From: Chamaecrista fasciculata
Lineage: Eukaryota; Streptophyta; Magnoliopsida; Fabales; Fabaceae
DNA: 64,000 nucleotides
Reading direction: 5' to 3'
Assembly: GCA_003254925.1 (NCBI GenBank)
Contig: QANZ01037658.1
Span: 7,307 to 71,306, forward strand
Both the position numbers and the translations under genes were made by a program. The notes under the pieces were generated by a model, which was not told where the DNA came from, ran no database searches, and was given only the letters and a program-made list of their open reading frames with translations. Of the stretch, positions 22,038-32,967 are shown one piece after another (position 1 is the first letter of the stretch; each line of letters opens with the position of its first letter).

Positions 22038-23649
22038 GGTGTGATGAGAAAACACAAAACACAGTGTTGAGATTGAAGGGATTTTTTTTTCTTGACAAAT
22101 CGATAATGTGATTGAATTATTGAATGAGGAAAGAACATGTTGGGTCAGGTTCTCAAGTCAACCACGTAATGCAATAGCATATTGCTGGAATTTGATTGTG
22201 ATTGAATTATTGAATATTTGAATGTTCTCAAGTCAACAACGAAACTCAATTATTGCTGGAATTTGATTGGCTAGCTATTAATTGTGCTGAAAGTTCCTGG
22301 AAGATGCCATGCCATAATTTTCAGTGCTAAATCGTAGCCCTACGTTTCATCTGGACGTTCCACAATTCACCACATCATCATATATTATTAGCGAAGCGCT
22401 GCGTTTGAATTTTCATCCTTCCTCTCCAAAGAGTCTCAACTCTCAACTCTAAAATATATTATTTGTATATCCTTCTTCTCTTATACTCCTACTACAGTTA
22501 TAATTTCTAAAATAGTCATTGCTAAATCTATCAATCAAAATACACAACAATTGGAAAATGATTTTAAAACTTGGAAGTAAAAACAGAAAATAGGAGGATG
22601 AAACAAGGACTTCAAAGAAAAAAGGACTTAAAAGCAACTATCGGTTTTCATTGCATCCTAGTCGTTGATTCATTTGTTTATTTTTTCAACTCTAATTTAT
22701 TTATTTTTTCTTACGTTTTTATCTTACTATAAAAGAAACAAGGACTTCAAAGCAAAATAATAAAGTTTTTGGGAGATCAAAGTTAATTTTCCCACTTTTT
22801 TTAACGAAAAAGTTGGATGAAAAAGAATAGCAATTAACGATAAAATTTTTTTGAAAGCTTGAGAGACCAAAACACAACTTTAAACAAAATTGAAGGACCA
22901 AAATAAGACTTTGGCTTAAGGAAATTGTAGAAGTGTGGTGAATAATAGTGATTCAAGTTTATTCTTTTGATGCATTACGGTGGTGAGTTGGGATTTGTTT
23001 CTTTTCTTATTAGTCCCAAAAGAGCCTTTGTTCTCCAGCCTTTGGGCTCTACATTTTCATTAATTTTATATCTAGAACTAGAACCAACCAATCTTGAAAT
23101 AAGATTGATGTATTACCAATTTACCATATAATTGATAAATATTGTGTCATACATAATATACCTTGCCTACTTTTCTTTTCTTTTATAATTTATGTTAATC
23201 TACTCTGCAATGAGTCAACAAGACTTTTGGCTCAAAAAAAAAAAATCAAGACTTTCTCTGGTTTCAAAACTGCAACTTTACAATGTTCATTGAGAAGCTA
23301 ATGCAAAATTCATCTAAGCACTGAACCAAACATATCTGCTTACCATACTTACAACTTACAGGTCCATAAAAAATATCCTATGCTGAATAAATAAAAATAT
23401 CACTTAATTCTTAGTTCATTCCCTATGTAACAGAATTCAATGGTGAATTGATGCAATAGGATAAGCTGTGAACAATGCATAGAAACAACATAGATTCTGA
23501 AAAGGAGATGAAACTGTAAGTCTGCGGCCTTCAATGTGCAAGATACTTGATGTAGAAGTCCATGCAGTATGCTGAAAAGAAGCAGAAAATTTTCAGCTCC
23601 AGCATCAGAGAAATACATTAATACATAAAAACTTGAAAAAGAAAATTTC
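22038..23649. other. Intergenic, duplicated flank
   Basis: Nothing coding is seen. 22038-22330 is the upstream region of the intact NB-LRR gene and resembles 12249-12300 and 26049-26300. 22720-23190 repeats 8580-9060 and 24880-25340 (right arm of the fold-back element plus flank). 23330-23440 repeats 15790-15870 and 25480-25600, and 23440-23560 resembles 17580-17700. Confidence 0.55.
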
Positions 23650-23982
23650 TTATCTATCATACAACCTCACGCAAATGAAACTTGGACCTCTCCTCAGCAA
23701 TGTCATTTTTCTAGCTATTTTGTGACGAAACAAAACATGGTTGGGATGAAAAGAGGGAAAGCAAGAGCCTTGTACCTTGAGAGCAGAGCCACACGTGAGT
23801 GCTTGGTATTCCAAAGAAAGAGGTTCAGTGGAACAGTGATCCAAGATGTCATGAAGCAAGTGAGCAGCATCTTTGAGTTTTGTAAGCCAATTCTTGAGAG
23901 TTGCATCTCTTTCAGTGAGTTGCTTATACTCAGCATCTTCAAGCTTTTTCATCTCTTGATCAACACCCAGAAACAATCCAAG
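23650..23982 (-). pseudogene. Coiled-coil fragment of a CC-NB-LRR gene
   Basis: The frame reads LFLGVDQEMKKL, skips the roughly 12 residues present in paralogues (ILTTVKAVLQ region), and continues DAEYKQLTERDATLKNWL to HKIARK. A second deletion then removes the LKDMRERLDE part and shifts frame before a stop. The start codon and first 22 residues are missing. Only the CC region remains, with no NB-ARC or LRR nearby. Confidence 0.7.
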
Positions 23983-24189
23983 TGAAGATGAGAGATTTGG
24001 TCGCTGTTGCTAATAGTTTGTATATTACATTATGCAGGGAAGCAGATGAAACTCAAAGTGGAAGAACATACGCATCAGAACTAGGAATTTTAGACTCCTA
24101 TTTAGCAATTAACTAAAACGACAATCTGAATAAGTTAAAGACAGAAAAACAATACTAGTTACTGGTTGTGGCATTTAACCCTTTGTCTT

Positions 24190-24395
24190 ACAACAAGCCG
24201 CATACGATCCTCACTCTTCTCACCCTGTAAGGCTTGGCTTGACTCTTGTCAATGGGATGAAGGGACCAAATTGAGAACGCCAAAAGGTGGATGGGGTAAT
24301 ATTAGAATTAACATTAAAAATGGTGTTGGGGGTTTTGGTTTTACAAAGAGATACAGAGAGGGTTAGCGCTATACTCTTGATTTCAACTTGCAAGT
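24190..24395 (-). pseudogene. Dead 5' fragment of the DUF3593 gene
   Basis: The minus strand repeats exon 1 of the gene at 6324-7780 from its start region to the 'gtgagaagagtggg' part (compare 7620-7800). The initiator ATG is changed to ATA (tat in place of cat on the plus strand), and small indels are present ('aaggcttggc' inserted near 24230; an extra 'attaac'). Exons 2 and 3 were not found. It belongs to duplicated block B. Confidence 0.7.
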
Positions 24396-24499
24396 TTCAT
24401 CCGAATGAATTGTCACCAAACTGGAAGTTCATGAAGCAATTGTTGAATTGAATAGAATTGCAAATTGTTGAATTGTTCATGAAGCAACTGGAAGTTTCC

Positions 24500-25110
24500 A
24501 AAAGTTCCACCAGGACTCTTTTTCATCTAATTTTTCCATTAGAAGAAAGGGAAAAACTAACTTTAATCTCTTAAATTTTTTATTTTGCATTAAAGTCTTT
24601 CCTTTTATAATAGGATTAAAACGTAAGAAAAAAATAGAGTTTTAATCGATTTCGCCCAAAAGAAAAAAAAAAACTTTTTCTCCTTCTACAACCGCATCTC
24701 CTTCTTTCTGTTCTTCTTCTCTTTGCCTCGTTGCTCCCCGCAGTTACCGATCTCTCTGTTGGATAAGGCGAAATTCGAATCGTCACTGAAACTCTATGCA
24801 CCAGACAGTGCTCCGGCGCTGGCGATTGAAGTAGTTTTTTCTTTTTGGCGAAATCGAGTAAAATTTAATTTATTTTTTTTTTATGTTTTTATCCTATTAG
24901 AAAAAAAAAGAACTTCAATGCAAAATAATAAATTTTTTTGGAGATCAAAGTTAGTTTTTACCTTTTGTTTAATAAAAAAGATGGATGAAAAAGAGTAAGG
25001 GACTAACGGTAAAACTTTTTGAAAACTTGAAGATCAAAACGGAACGAACAAAACTTGAGAGACCAAAATGAAAATTTGAGCAAACTTAAGGGACCAAAAT
25101 AAGACTTTAG
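24500..25110. repeat. Fold-back element, second copy
   Basis: The sequence follows 8200-8785: 'gggaaaaactaactttaat' left part, a GC-richer core with 'ctgaaactctatgcacc', and a right arm with 'gagaccaaaatgaaa'. The outer left arm is partly lost. The core includes a frame resembling the other copy around SLKLYAPDSA, noted as a finding. Confidence 0.55.
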
Positions 25111-25739
25111 CCTAAAAGAAATTGTAGAGGTGTGGTGAATAATAGTGGTTCAAGTTCATTCTTTTCATGCATTACGGTGGTGACTTTGTCCTTTTAGTCC
25201 CAAAAGGCCCTTCTTGTCCTTTCTACATTTTCATTTATTTTATATCTAGAACCAACCAATCTTGAAATAAGATTGATGTATTACCATATGATTGATAAAT
25301 ATTGTGTCATACATAATATACCTTGCCTAATTTTCTTTTCATTTATAAGTCATGTTAATATACACTTCAATGAATCAACAAGACTTTCTCTTGTTTCAAA
25401 ACTGCAACTTTACAATGAACATTGAGAAGCTAAATCATGTGGTCAAAGGGAACCCGTTGCTTCCAATCTAAACACTGAACATATCTGCTAAGACCTTGTC
25501 ATCTATATATATAGTACAATAAAATCGTGCTTACCATACTGACAAGTCCATAAAACATATCCTATGCTGAATAAATTAAAATCACTTAATTCTTAATTCA
25601 TTATATTCCCTATGCAACAGAATTTATGGTTATGCTTCTATAGGTAACAAAATACTGTGATTTTTAATTGCAGTACTGTCTGAAGCATTCATTAACAATT
25701 TGTATTACACAATACAGATGTTATAAAATCTTACTTTCT
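25111..25739. other. Duplicated flank without a gene
   Basis: 25111-25340 repeats 8785-9060 and 22915-23190. 25500-25739 repeats 15790-15873 plus 16302-16460 without the hairpin, and 3920-4130 more loosely. No coding sequence is seen. Confidence 0.55.
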
Positions 25740-26048
25740 TTAGTAAACTGTGAGATCAGAGCCACACGTGAGTGCTTGGTTTTCCAAAGAAAGAGTTTCA
25801 GTGGAACAGCGATCCAATATGTCATCTAGCATATGAGCTGCATCTTTAAGTTTGCTAAGCCAATTCTTGAGAGCTTCATCACTTTCAGTAAGTTGCTTAT
25901 GCTCAGCATCTTGAAGCACAGCCTTGACAGTAGTGAGTATGCTTTCCAGCCTTTTCATCGCTTGATTGACACCCAGAAACAATCCAAGCTCCCTTTGAAT
26001 GAGAGAGCTCAAATTGTCAAGTACAACTTCGAGAACAGCCTCTGCCAT
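25740..26048 (-). pseudogene. Coiled-coil-only NB-LRR relic with intact start
   Basis: A 102-residue open frame begins at ATG 26048 (MAEAVLEVVL) and follows the Rx-type CC of the pseudogene at 9415-12248 almost residue for residue, through LKDAAHMLDDILDRC. At about residue 97 the sequence switches to unrelated flank, adds DLTVY and stops. The upstream 160 bp are nearly identical to that paralogue's 5' region, so a promoter could have been copied. It is probably a deletion remnant, though a short CC protein cannot be excluded from sequence alone. Confidence 0.7.
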
Positions 26049-28440
26049 GGTGTGATGAGAAACAGAAAACAGAGTTTTGAGAATGAAGTTTGTTTTTCCT
26101 TGAGAAATCGATATTGTGATTGAACTATTATTGCATGTTAGGCGATGAACTAATGAGGCAAGAACATAACATAAGGAGAGACTTGTTGGGTCAACTTCTC
26201 AAGTCAACAATGAAACTCAACCACGAAATACAAAAGCATATTGCTGTAATTTGATTGGCTAGCTATTTAATTGTGTTGAAAGTTCCTGGAAGAAGCCGTG
26301 CCATAATTTTCAACCGTTTATTGGATACATTGATTTACTCTATTACATGAAAATTTGACCAAGTTAGTTTAATTTTAATAAGATCTATTGATTAACTGAT
26401 TGATTAACGGTTTAAATAGGATCTGATTGTTTACTGTTGAAATTAAAGTCTTTCCTTTTTTATGTGAAATTGTGAATACTTCTCAAGTCATAAAGGAAAC
26501 TAATCAACCGCGTGATCAAATAATTAATGCATTGCTAGCTGGAAAATTGTTGGAAGCAAGCATATACGGAAATGACAGAGTTGTCTGCTGTACGTTGCTA
26601 TTTACTGTGCAGTGCAGTTTGAGTTTGTGCTATAGGACCCATATGTTATTTTAAGAAAAAAATTATTTTTTAGTCCTCGAAAGATATAGTGACTTCCAAT
26701 TTAGTATTTCAAAAATATTATCGCCAATGTAATCCCTCAGATAAAATTCCTCTGAATGTTAGTCTTATAGTCAAATTTCTTTCTGACAGTCTTGAAATTA
26801 TTCTAAAAGTATAAGAAGTAAGAACACTAAATGAGCTGATTTTCTGGTTAAATAAATTCTACATGGAAGTTGGCAAAAGATTGAAAAGTAGGCTCCATTA
26901 TATTGTAGATTTGTTACAACTTACAACATTGCTAAATTAAGAAATTAGCTACATTGCAAAAGCTCAGAAAGTTATGTGACAACTTTGCAGAAAAATGTAC
27001 TAAGAATACTCTGAGACACTAGCAGGAAGCATTAGAGTGTAGAAGACTGATTGAAAGTAATTAGTTTAGTATGTGTGGATTGTTATTAACTTATTATTAT
27101 GAGTCAGTTAGTGAGTATATGTTTTTCTTTTAATTATTTAATATTTGGATCGCTATTTTGTAGTGTAGTAGTGGGTTGTTAATTTGTTTCATTTGTAAGC
27201 CTATATATACACACATTCAAATACAAGTGAGTAAAGTATTGAAGAAAGCCACATTGCACCAACAAGACATTAATGATGCCTTTAATTTCTTCATGGGTAC
27301 CTTAAAGAAGAAGTTTATTTGATTCTTCCAGACAAGAATCTTTAAAATCCTTAACAATCCGACTTTAACAAATTCTTATTAACTCCTTAGATTGCCTAAT
27401 AACTTAACTGTGCACTTGACCTAAGAATTTCCTTTCAAGGATAAGATATAAAGGAAACTGGAAAAGAGTTTTCCATATAGCATATACACTAAAACACTTT
27501 CTGTCTCATTTTAATTTACTTTCAGTGCTCCTTCTTGATGAAAAGTAAGGAATATATAAATTGTACAAAATGCTTGTTAAGAGCTAGGCTGAACATAGTC
27601 TAGGGGTTATAGTAAGAATCATAACACTAAGTATTTCTTTTTTAATATACTTTCTAGAGCTGCCCTGACACTATTTTGTGGTTATACTGAATCAGGACAC
27701 TAAAGGAGCTGATTTGATGGTCAAATGTTTTTTTTACATTGTAGGCAGTTCTTAGAAAGTTAAAACCAATCAATAAGACCACTTTTATATGTTTCAAAAG
27801 CTTATTTTGGAGGTCAAGAGAAGAAATGAAGGTTGAAGGGTGAACCTAATGCATTTATATAAACAAAGGATAATAATACACATAAAAACTCTGTTTAGTT
27901 AAACCAGTAAGACCTGAAAGATTACGGCAAACATTTAAGTTAGTAAAAAGTAAAAAGTATCTGCAATGTCCAATATTCAAAATGAACCATCAATTCTAGA
28001 TTTGTTGCAATATTGATACATTAAAAAATTAGCCAAATTTAAGAACTCAGGAAAAACTTAATGAGCAACATTTCAGGGGACACCAGAGTAGGTATTTGGA
28101 CATAAATACTGCAGAGAGAGTTAATGGAATAAAAGATAAGGATCTTTCAAATTTCAGATGAGTTTTTTACACAAGGAGAGTTTGTACATTTCAGCCAAAA
28201 TAATATAGCCAAATTCTTAAAATATATATATATATATACATACAAATAGTGCTTGAGAAATGAGAATGAATATACAATTTGGCAAAGAAATGAAAACCCA
28301 CCCCAGCTTGTCATAAGCTTAAAAGTCAAAACAAAATGGCACTAATTCATGGCTCGATCTTGAGTACTCTATCATAATCAAACTCATAAAATGAACCTCT
28401 AAGTAAGCAAATGTCGGTTGAAAAGTAAAAGGAATCACTA
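26049..28440. repeat. Duplicated NB-LRR flank (copy B)
   Basis: 26049-26210 and 26455-26680 match 12249-12610; 27006-27450 matches 12611-13020; 27640-28330 matches 13600-14350. 26680-27005 is present only here and contains a copy of the roughly 200-bp module; 27895-28080 is another. 26300-26450 is unique AT-rich sequence. No gene is recognised. Confidence 0.65.
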
Positions 28441-29071
28441 TCAATACGAATGGATGGAATGTGAGTTATCTTGGGCCAATCCTCCCGTTTCTTGCTCACA
28501 TCGTTTCTCCAACTCAGGACAAGCCGAAATCTCCAAAATTTTCAATCTGACACGACTTTGAATGCTGAGTGGAAGTGACATCAACTTGGGGCATTTAAAA
28601 ATCCACAATGATTGGAGCAGCTTGAGGCTTCCCAACCAATCAGGCAAGGATGCTAGAGCTGGAAGATCATATAAAAGTAATGATTTTAGTTGCAAAGCAT
28701 TAGGGACCTGTGGGCAGCTAGCAATCATCAGGTCTTCAAGGGAAGTGAGGTATTGAAAATCTGCAGACAATTTGAATTTCGGGTACCAACCAATTTTTAG
28801 TCTTTTAAGAGAATGAAGACCTTGTAGAACCTGTTCTGACAATGGCTCAAGTATGCTGCATTGTGCAATATGCAATTCTTCAAGAGCATTCAAGTGCATG
28901 ATTTCAATTGGGAGTACCTCAAGTTTTTCCTGACCGTAAATGTGGAGTTTCTTAAGACACGAAAGGCCTCGCAGTGCCCCAACTGGAAATGAAGTCAAGT
29001 GTTTATTGTCAATGAAACAAAGGGATTGAAGACTATGGAGATTTTGAATGGAACCCAGAAATGTTTGGTTG
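28441..29071 (-). pseudogene. LRR-only relic of a CC-NB-LRR gene (copy B)
   Basis: The frame contains about 7-8 LRRs (LHSLQSLCFIDNKHLTSFP, LNALEELHIAQC, LTSLEDLMIASCP, LPDWLGSLKLLQSL) and the family C-terminal signature CPELEKRCEQETG, after which a frame change (2 nt missing or 1 gained near 28478) gives a short alternative end. The 5' side is cut at 29071-29074, where copia LTR sequence begins at a shared 'cat'. It is the duplicate of the relic at 14366-15781 and keeps the distal LRRs that copy A lost. Confidence 0.8.
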
Positions 29072-29109
29072 CATATAAAATGATTGGCCCTAGGGCACAA
29101 TCTCCATCA
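29072..29109 (-). mobile_element. 38-bp stub of a copia 3' LTR (family A)
   Basis: Read on the minus strand it starts TGATGGAGATTGTGCCC just after a polypurine tract (aagtgggagtt, 29110-29120), which is where a 3' LTR should begin. After 38 bp the LTR stops and LRR coding sequence follows. The same LTR start recurs at 32493, 35029 and 63466. Confidence 0.85.
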
Positions 29110-29156
29110 AACTCCCACTTACACTAGGTACAATCATTAATCCAACTGTTCCTACA

Positions 29157-32081
29157 CTAGGTACATTGATCAATGTGTCTAACCCCCATCGACGTTACAT
29201 GGCGTTCATGTATGACCCGTGCAAGAGGTTTCGTAAGAGGATCGGCAACATTATCCTCGCCTGCTACTTTACATATCTTAACATCACCTCTGTCAATTAT
29301 CTCTCTAACAAGGTGATAACGTCTGAGTATATGTTTGATCCTTTGGTAGGACCGGGGCTCCTTGGCTTGTGCAATAGCACCACTATTGTCACAATACAAG
29401 GTTATAGGATCAGTAATGGTCGAAACCACACCAAACTCAGCAATGAACTTCCTAATCCATACAGCCTCCTCCGCTGCATCTGATGCTGCTATATACTCAG
29501 CCTCCGTTGTAGAATCAGCAATCGTGCTCTACTTGGAACTTTTCCAACTCACGGTACCACCGTTCAGGAGAAACACGTATCCAGACTGCGATTTAAAATC
29601 ATCTTGGTTGGTTTGAAAACTGGAATCTGTGTAACAAATTACACATAGCTCTTCATCAGTTCCACCATAAACCAAGAATTCATCCTTAGTCCTTCTCAAG
29701 TACTTAAGGATGTTCTTGACAGCGGTCCAATGATCCTCACCAGGGTCTTGTTGGAACCGGCTCGTCATACTCAGGGCAAATGACACATCTGGTCGAGTAC
29801 ACAACATGGCATACATGATGGATCCTATTGCCGAAGCATAAGGGATGCCACTCATGCGCCCTCGCTCATCAAGTGTCTTGGGACACTGATTCTTGCTCAG
29901 ACCTAAACCATGATTCATCGGTATGAATCCCTTCAAGGAATCCTGCATACTGAACCATTTCAGTACCTTATCCAAGTATGTACTCTGACTTAATCCAAGA
30001 AGCCTTCGAGATCTATCTCTATAGATCTTGATGCCTAGAATGTAAGCAGTTTCTCCTAAGTCCTTCATCGAGAATGATTTTCCCAACCAAGATTTCACAA
30101 TCTCCAAGGTAGAAACATCATTTCCAATGAGCAATATGTCATCGACATAAAGCACCAAGAACACAATCATGCTCCCACTAACCTTCTTATAAACACAAGG
30201 CTCATCAAGGTTTTGCAAGAAGCCAAACTCTTTGACTACCTCATCAAAACAATGATTCCAACTCTGGGATGCTTGCTTCAATCCATAAATGGATCTCTGA
30301 AGTTTGCACACCTTCTCTGGTTCCTCTGGACATACAAACCCCTCAGGTTGTGTCATGTACACATCTTCGGGCAGCCTTTTATTAAGGAATGTTGTTTTGA
30401 CATCCATTTGCCATATCTCATAGTCATAATATACGGCTATGGCAAGGAGGATCCTAATGGACTTGGCCATTGCAACTGGGGAAAACGTTTCATCATAGTC
30501 AATATCATGACGTTGAGTGAACCCCTTTGCAACTAGCCTGGCCTTAAAGACATTAACGTTGCCATCCATGTCGATTTTCTCTTTGAAAACCCACTTGCAC
30601 CCTACGGCGTTTACACCTGCAGGTGGATCGACTAAGGTCCATACCTTATTGTCGTACATGGATTGCATCTCTGCCTTCATGGCTTCAACCCATTTTTAAG
30701 AGTTGGGACCCACAATAGCTTCTTGATAGGTGGTAGGCTCACCACGCTCCATGAGCAACACATCCTTGTTCTCAATCATCAAAAATCCATATCTTTGAGG
30801 TTGAGAACGTGTTCTATCAGACCTTCGTGGTCCTTGTGCTACTAGAGGAGCTTCCACAACGTCTTGTGGCTCTTCTCTAGTTTCCGTCTGCGCCTCTAGA
30901 GTGTCTTGTGGATCTTGAACCTCTTCAAGATCTATCTTACTCCCACTGTCTCTTTTGGAGACAAAATCCTTTTCTAGAAAGAATCCATTTCTGACTACAA
31001 ACACTTTGTTGTCAGATGGGTAGTAGACATAATACCCACTTGTTTCCTTGGGGTATCCCACAAATAAACACTTTAGAGATTTGGGAGACAGTTTATCGTT
31101 AGGTTGTTGCTTAACATAAACTTCACATCCCCAAACCTTGAGGTAAGACAAACTGGGCCACTTCCCAGTCCATATCTCATATGGTGTCTTCTCAACTGCC
31201 TTAGACGGAACACGGTTAAGTGTGAATGCAGTAGTTTCTAGAGCATGCCTCCAAAAGGATGGCAGAAGATCAGCCTGACTCATCATAGACCGGACCATAT
31301 CTAATAAAGTCCGATTCCTCCTCTCAGAAACACCATTCCACTGTGGAGTTCCAGGAGGGGTAAGTTGTGAGACTATCCCACAACTTCTAAGATGATCAAT
31401 AAACTCTTGGCTCAAATACTCGCCTCCTCGATCGGATCGAAGGGCTTTGATTTTCTTGCCAAGTTGGTTTTCTACTTCACTTTGAAATCTTTTGAACATT
31501 TCAAAAGACTCTGACTTGTGCTTCATTGGGTAGACATAGCCATACCTACTGAAGTCATCATTGAACGTTATGAAGTATGAGTAACCACCCCTAGCTTGAG
31601 TACTCATGGGTCCACATACATCACTATGTATGATTCCCAATAAGTCAGGTGCTCTCTCACTGTGGCCAGTGAAGGGCGCCTTTGTCATTTTACCAAGTAA
31701 ACAAGATTCGCAAGCATCATATGATTCAAAATCAAATGAGCTTAGAAGTCCATCTTTATGGAGCTTCTCTAGGCGTTTCTCATTTATATGGCCTAAACGA
31801 CAATGCCAAAGGTACGTAGGATTTGATTCGTTAATCTTGATCCTTTTGGTATCAACGTTATAGATATTGTTATCATGTTGTCGTTCTAATTTTAAGACAT
31901 AATGATTATCTTGCAAATCACCATAAGCAAATAAAACATTGTCTTTATAAATAGAACACCTTCCATTGTCGTTTACACATGTAAAACCTTCCTTATCCAA
32001 ATAAGAAAGGGAAATAATGTTTGAACTCAATGAAGGTACATAATAACAATTATTCAAAATGAAAATAAGTCCAGAGGGCAA
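29157..32081 (-). pseudogene. Ty1/copia polyprotein, 5' truncated, two in-frame stops
   Basis: In order on the minus strand: end of the GAG-pre-integrase region (LWHCRLGHINEKRLEKLHK, CESCLLGK), integrase core (HSDVCGP, SDRGGEYLS, PQWNGVSERRNRT), reverse transcriptase (KWVFKEKIDMDGNV, ARLVAKGF, YVDDILLIGND) and RNase H (TEAEY, YCDNSGAIAQAK). Stops are TAA at about 30696 between integrase and RT, and TAG at about 29529 at the RNase H start; the frame is the same across both. Gag and protease are missing because the 5' LTR is joined directly to this segment. No function is expected. Confidence 0.88.
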
Positions 32082-32493
32082 CGTTGGACTAGGCCAAAGT
32101 TCAGCATTTACAACGCCGGAATAATGAAGACCTCAGGTCTAAGGGCATCGTGATAGGTGTACAGGAGAGACAACTTATGATTAAACCCATGCAGGACTCT
32201 CTGGGTCGGTCCAGCAACTTGTAACCCTTTATATAATTGCACCATGACTCTCGAGAAGCATCACATGCGTGTATCTCCATACACCAAAGTCATGCTGGTC
32301 TTAGTTCATTCACGTTCCCAAGTGAATAATCGACCAGGGACAGTTTAGAATAATTATTACATAATTAATCAAGGATTGTTATCACAGTAAACATGCTAAT
32401 AATATGATAACGACATAATTTATCATTCATAAATCAGTCAAACAATATGTTCATACATATAAAATGATTGGCCCTAGGGCACAATCTCCATCA
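32077..32493 (-). mobile_element. 5' part of a copia LTR (family A) fused to pol
   Basis: On the minus strand the sequence from 32493 (TGATGGAGATTG) tracks the first 410 or so bases of the LTRs at 35029 and 63466, ending at 'ccaacgttgccc'. Instead of continuing 'gtagcagggta', it passes into pol ('tctggactt', encoding PSGL). The shared 'ttgccc' suggests microhomology. The rest of the LTR, the primer site, gag and protease are gone. Confidence 0.85.
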
Positions 32494-32541
32494 GGAGGTG
32501 CAAGCGAATCCCTTTCGGTAGCGACGTCAGACGAGCCACCG

Positions 32542-32967
32542 TCAGCTGAGGAGACAATGACACGCCACCAAGAAATCTACACAGTGATTCGATTCCCTCC
32601 AGCAATGAGCAATTGTCCATCTTCTAAACATCACCAAGAGCTCCTTGATTTCCTTCACAACCCCGACGAGATACGGCACCAGAGAGCAGCGACCCTGAAC
32701 ATATCCGACCAAAATTGAAGAGTCGCTTTCAATTTCAATCAACTCCACACCAAAATCGATGACCAATTGCGAACCTCAAGGAGTCCCCAGGCTTCGGCTA
32801 TAACCACCGAACAAAACCCTAGGAACTTGGCAAATCTAGCAATCGAATGGCCTTCAGAGTTGCAAAGAAGCCCACCACAACTAGCTATACTTGCATCACG
32901 ATTTTGAGCTTCGTCCGAGTTCAGCTTAACCCATCCTTAGGCCAGTCTTTTCTAGTTAATAGTAATT
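32542..32967 (-). pseudogene. RNase H-like (RVT_3) end of a LINE-type element
   Basis: Minus-strand reading gives VKLNSDEAQNRDASIASCGG, ARFAKFLGFCSVVIAEAWGLL, then after a frame change VELIEIESDSSILVGYV and HCWRESNHCVDFL. These are the successive blocks of the RVT_3 RNase H domain found at the 3' end of plant non-LTR retrotransposons. Several frames are needed, so it is dead. It continues across the solo LTR into the zf-RVT part at 35035-35495. Confidence 0.7.
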
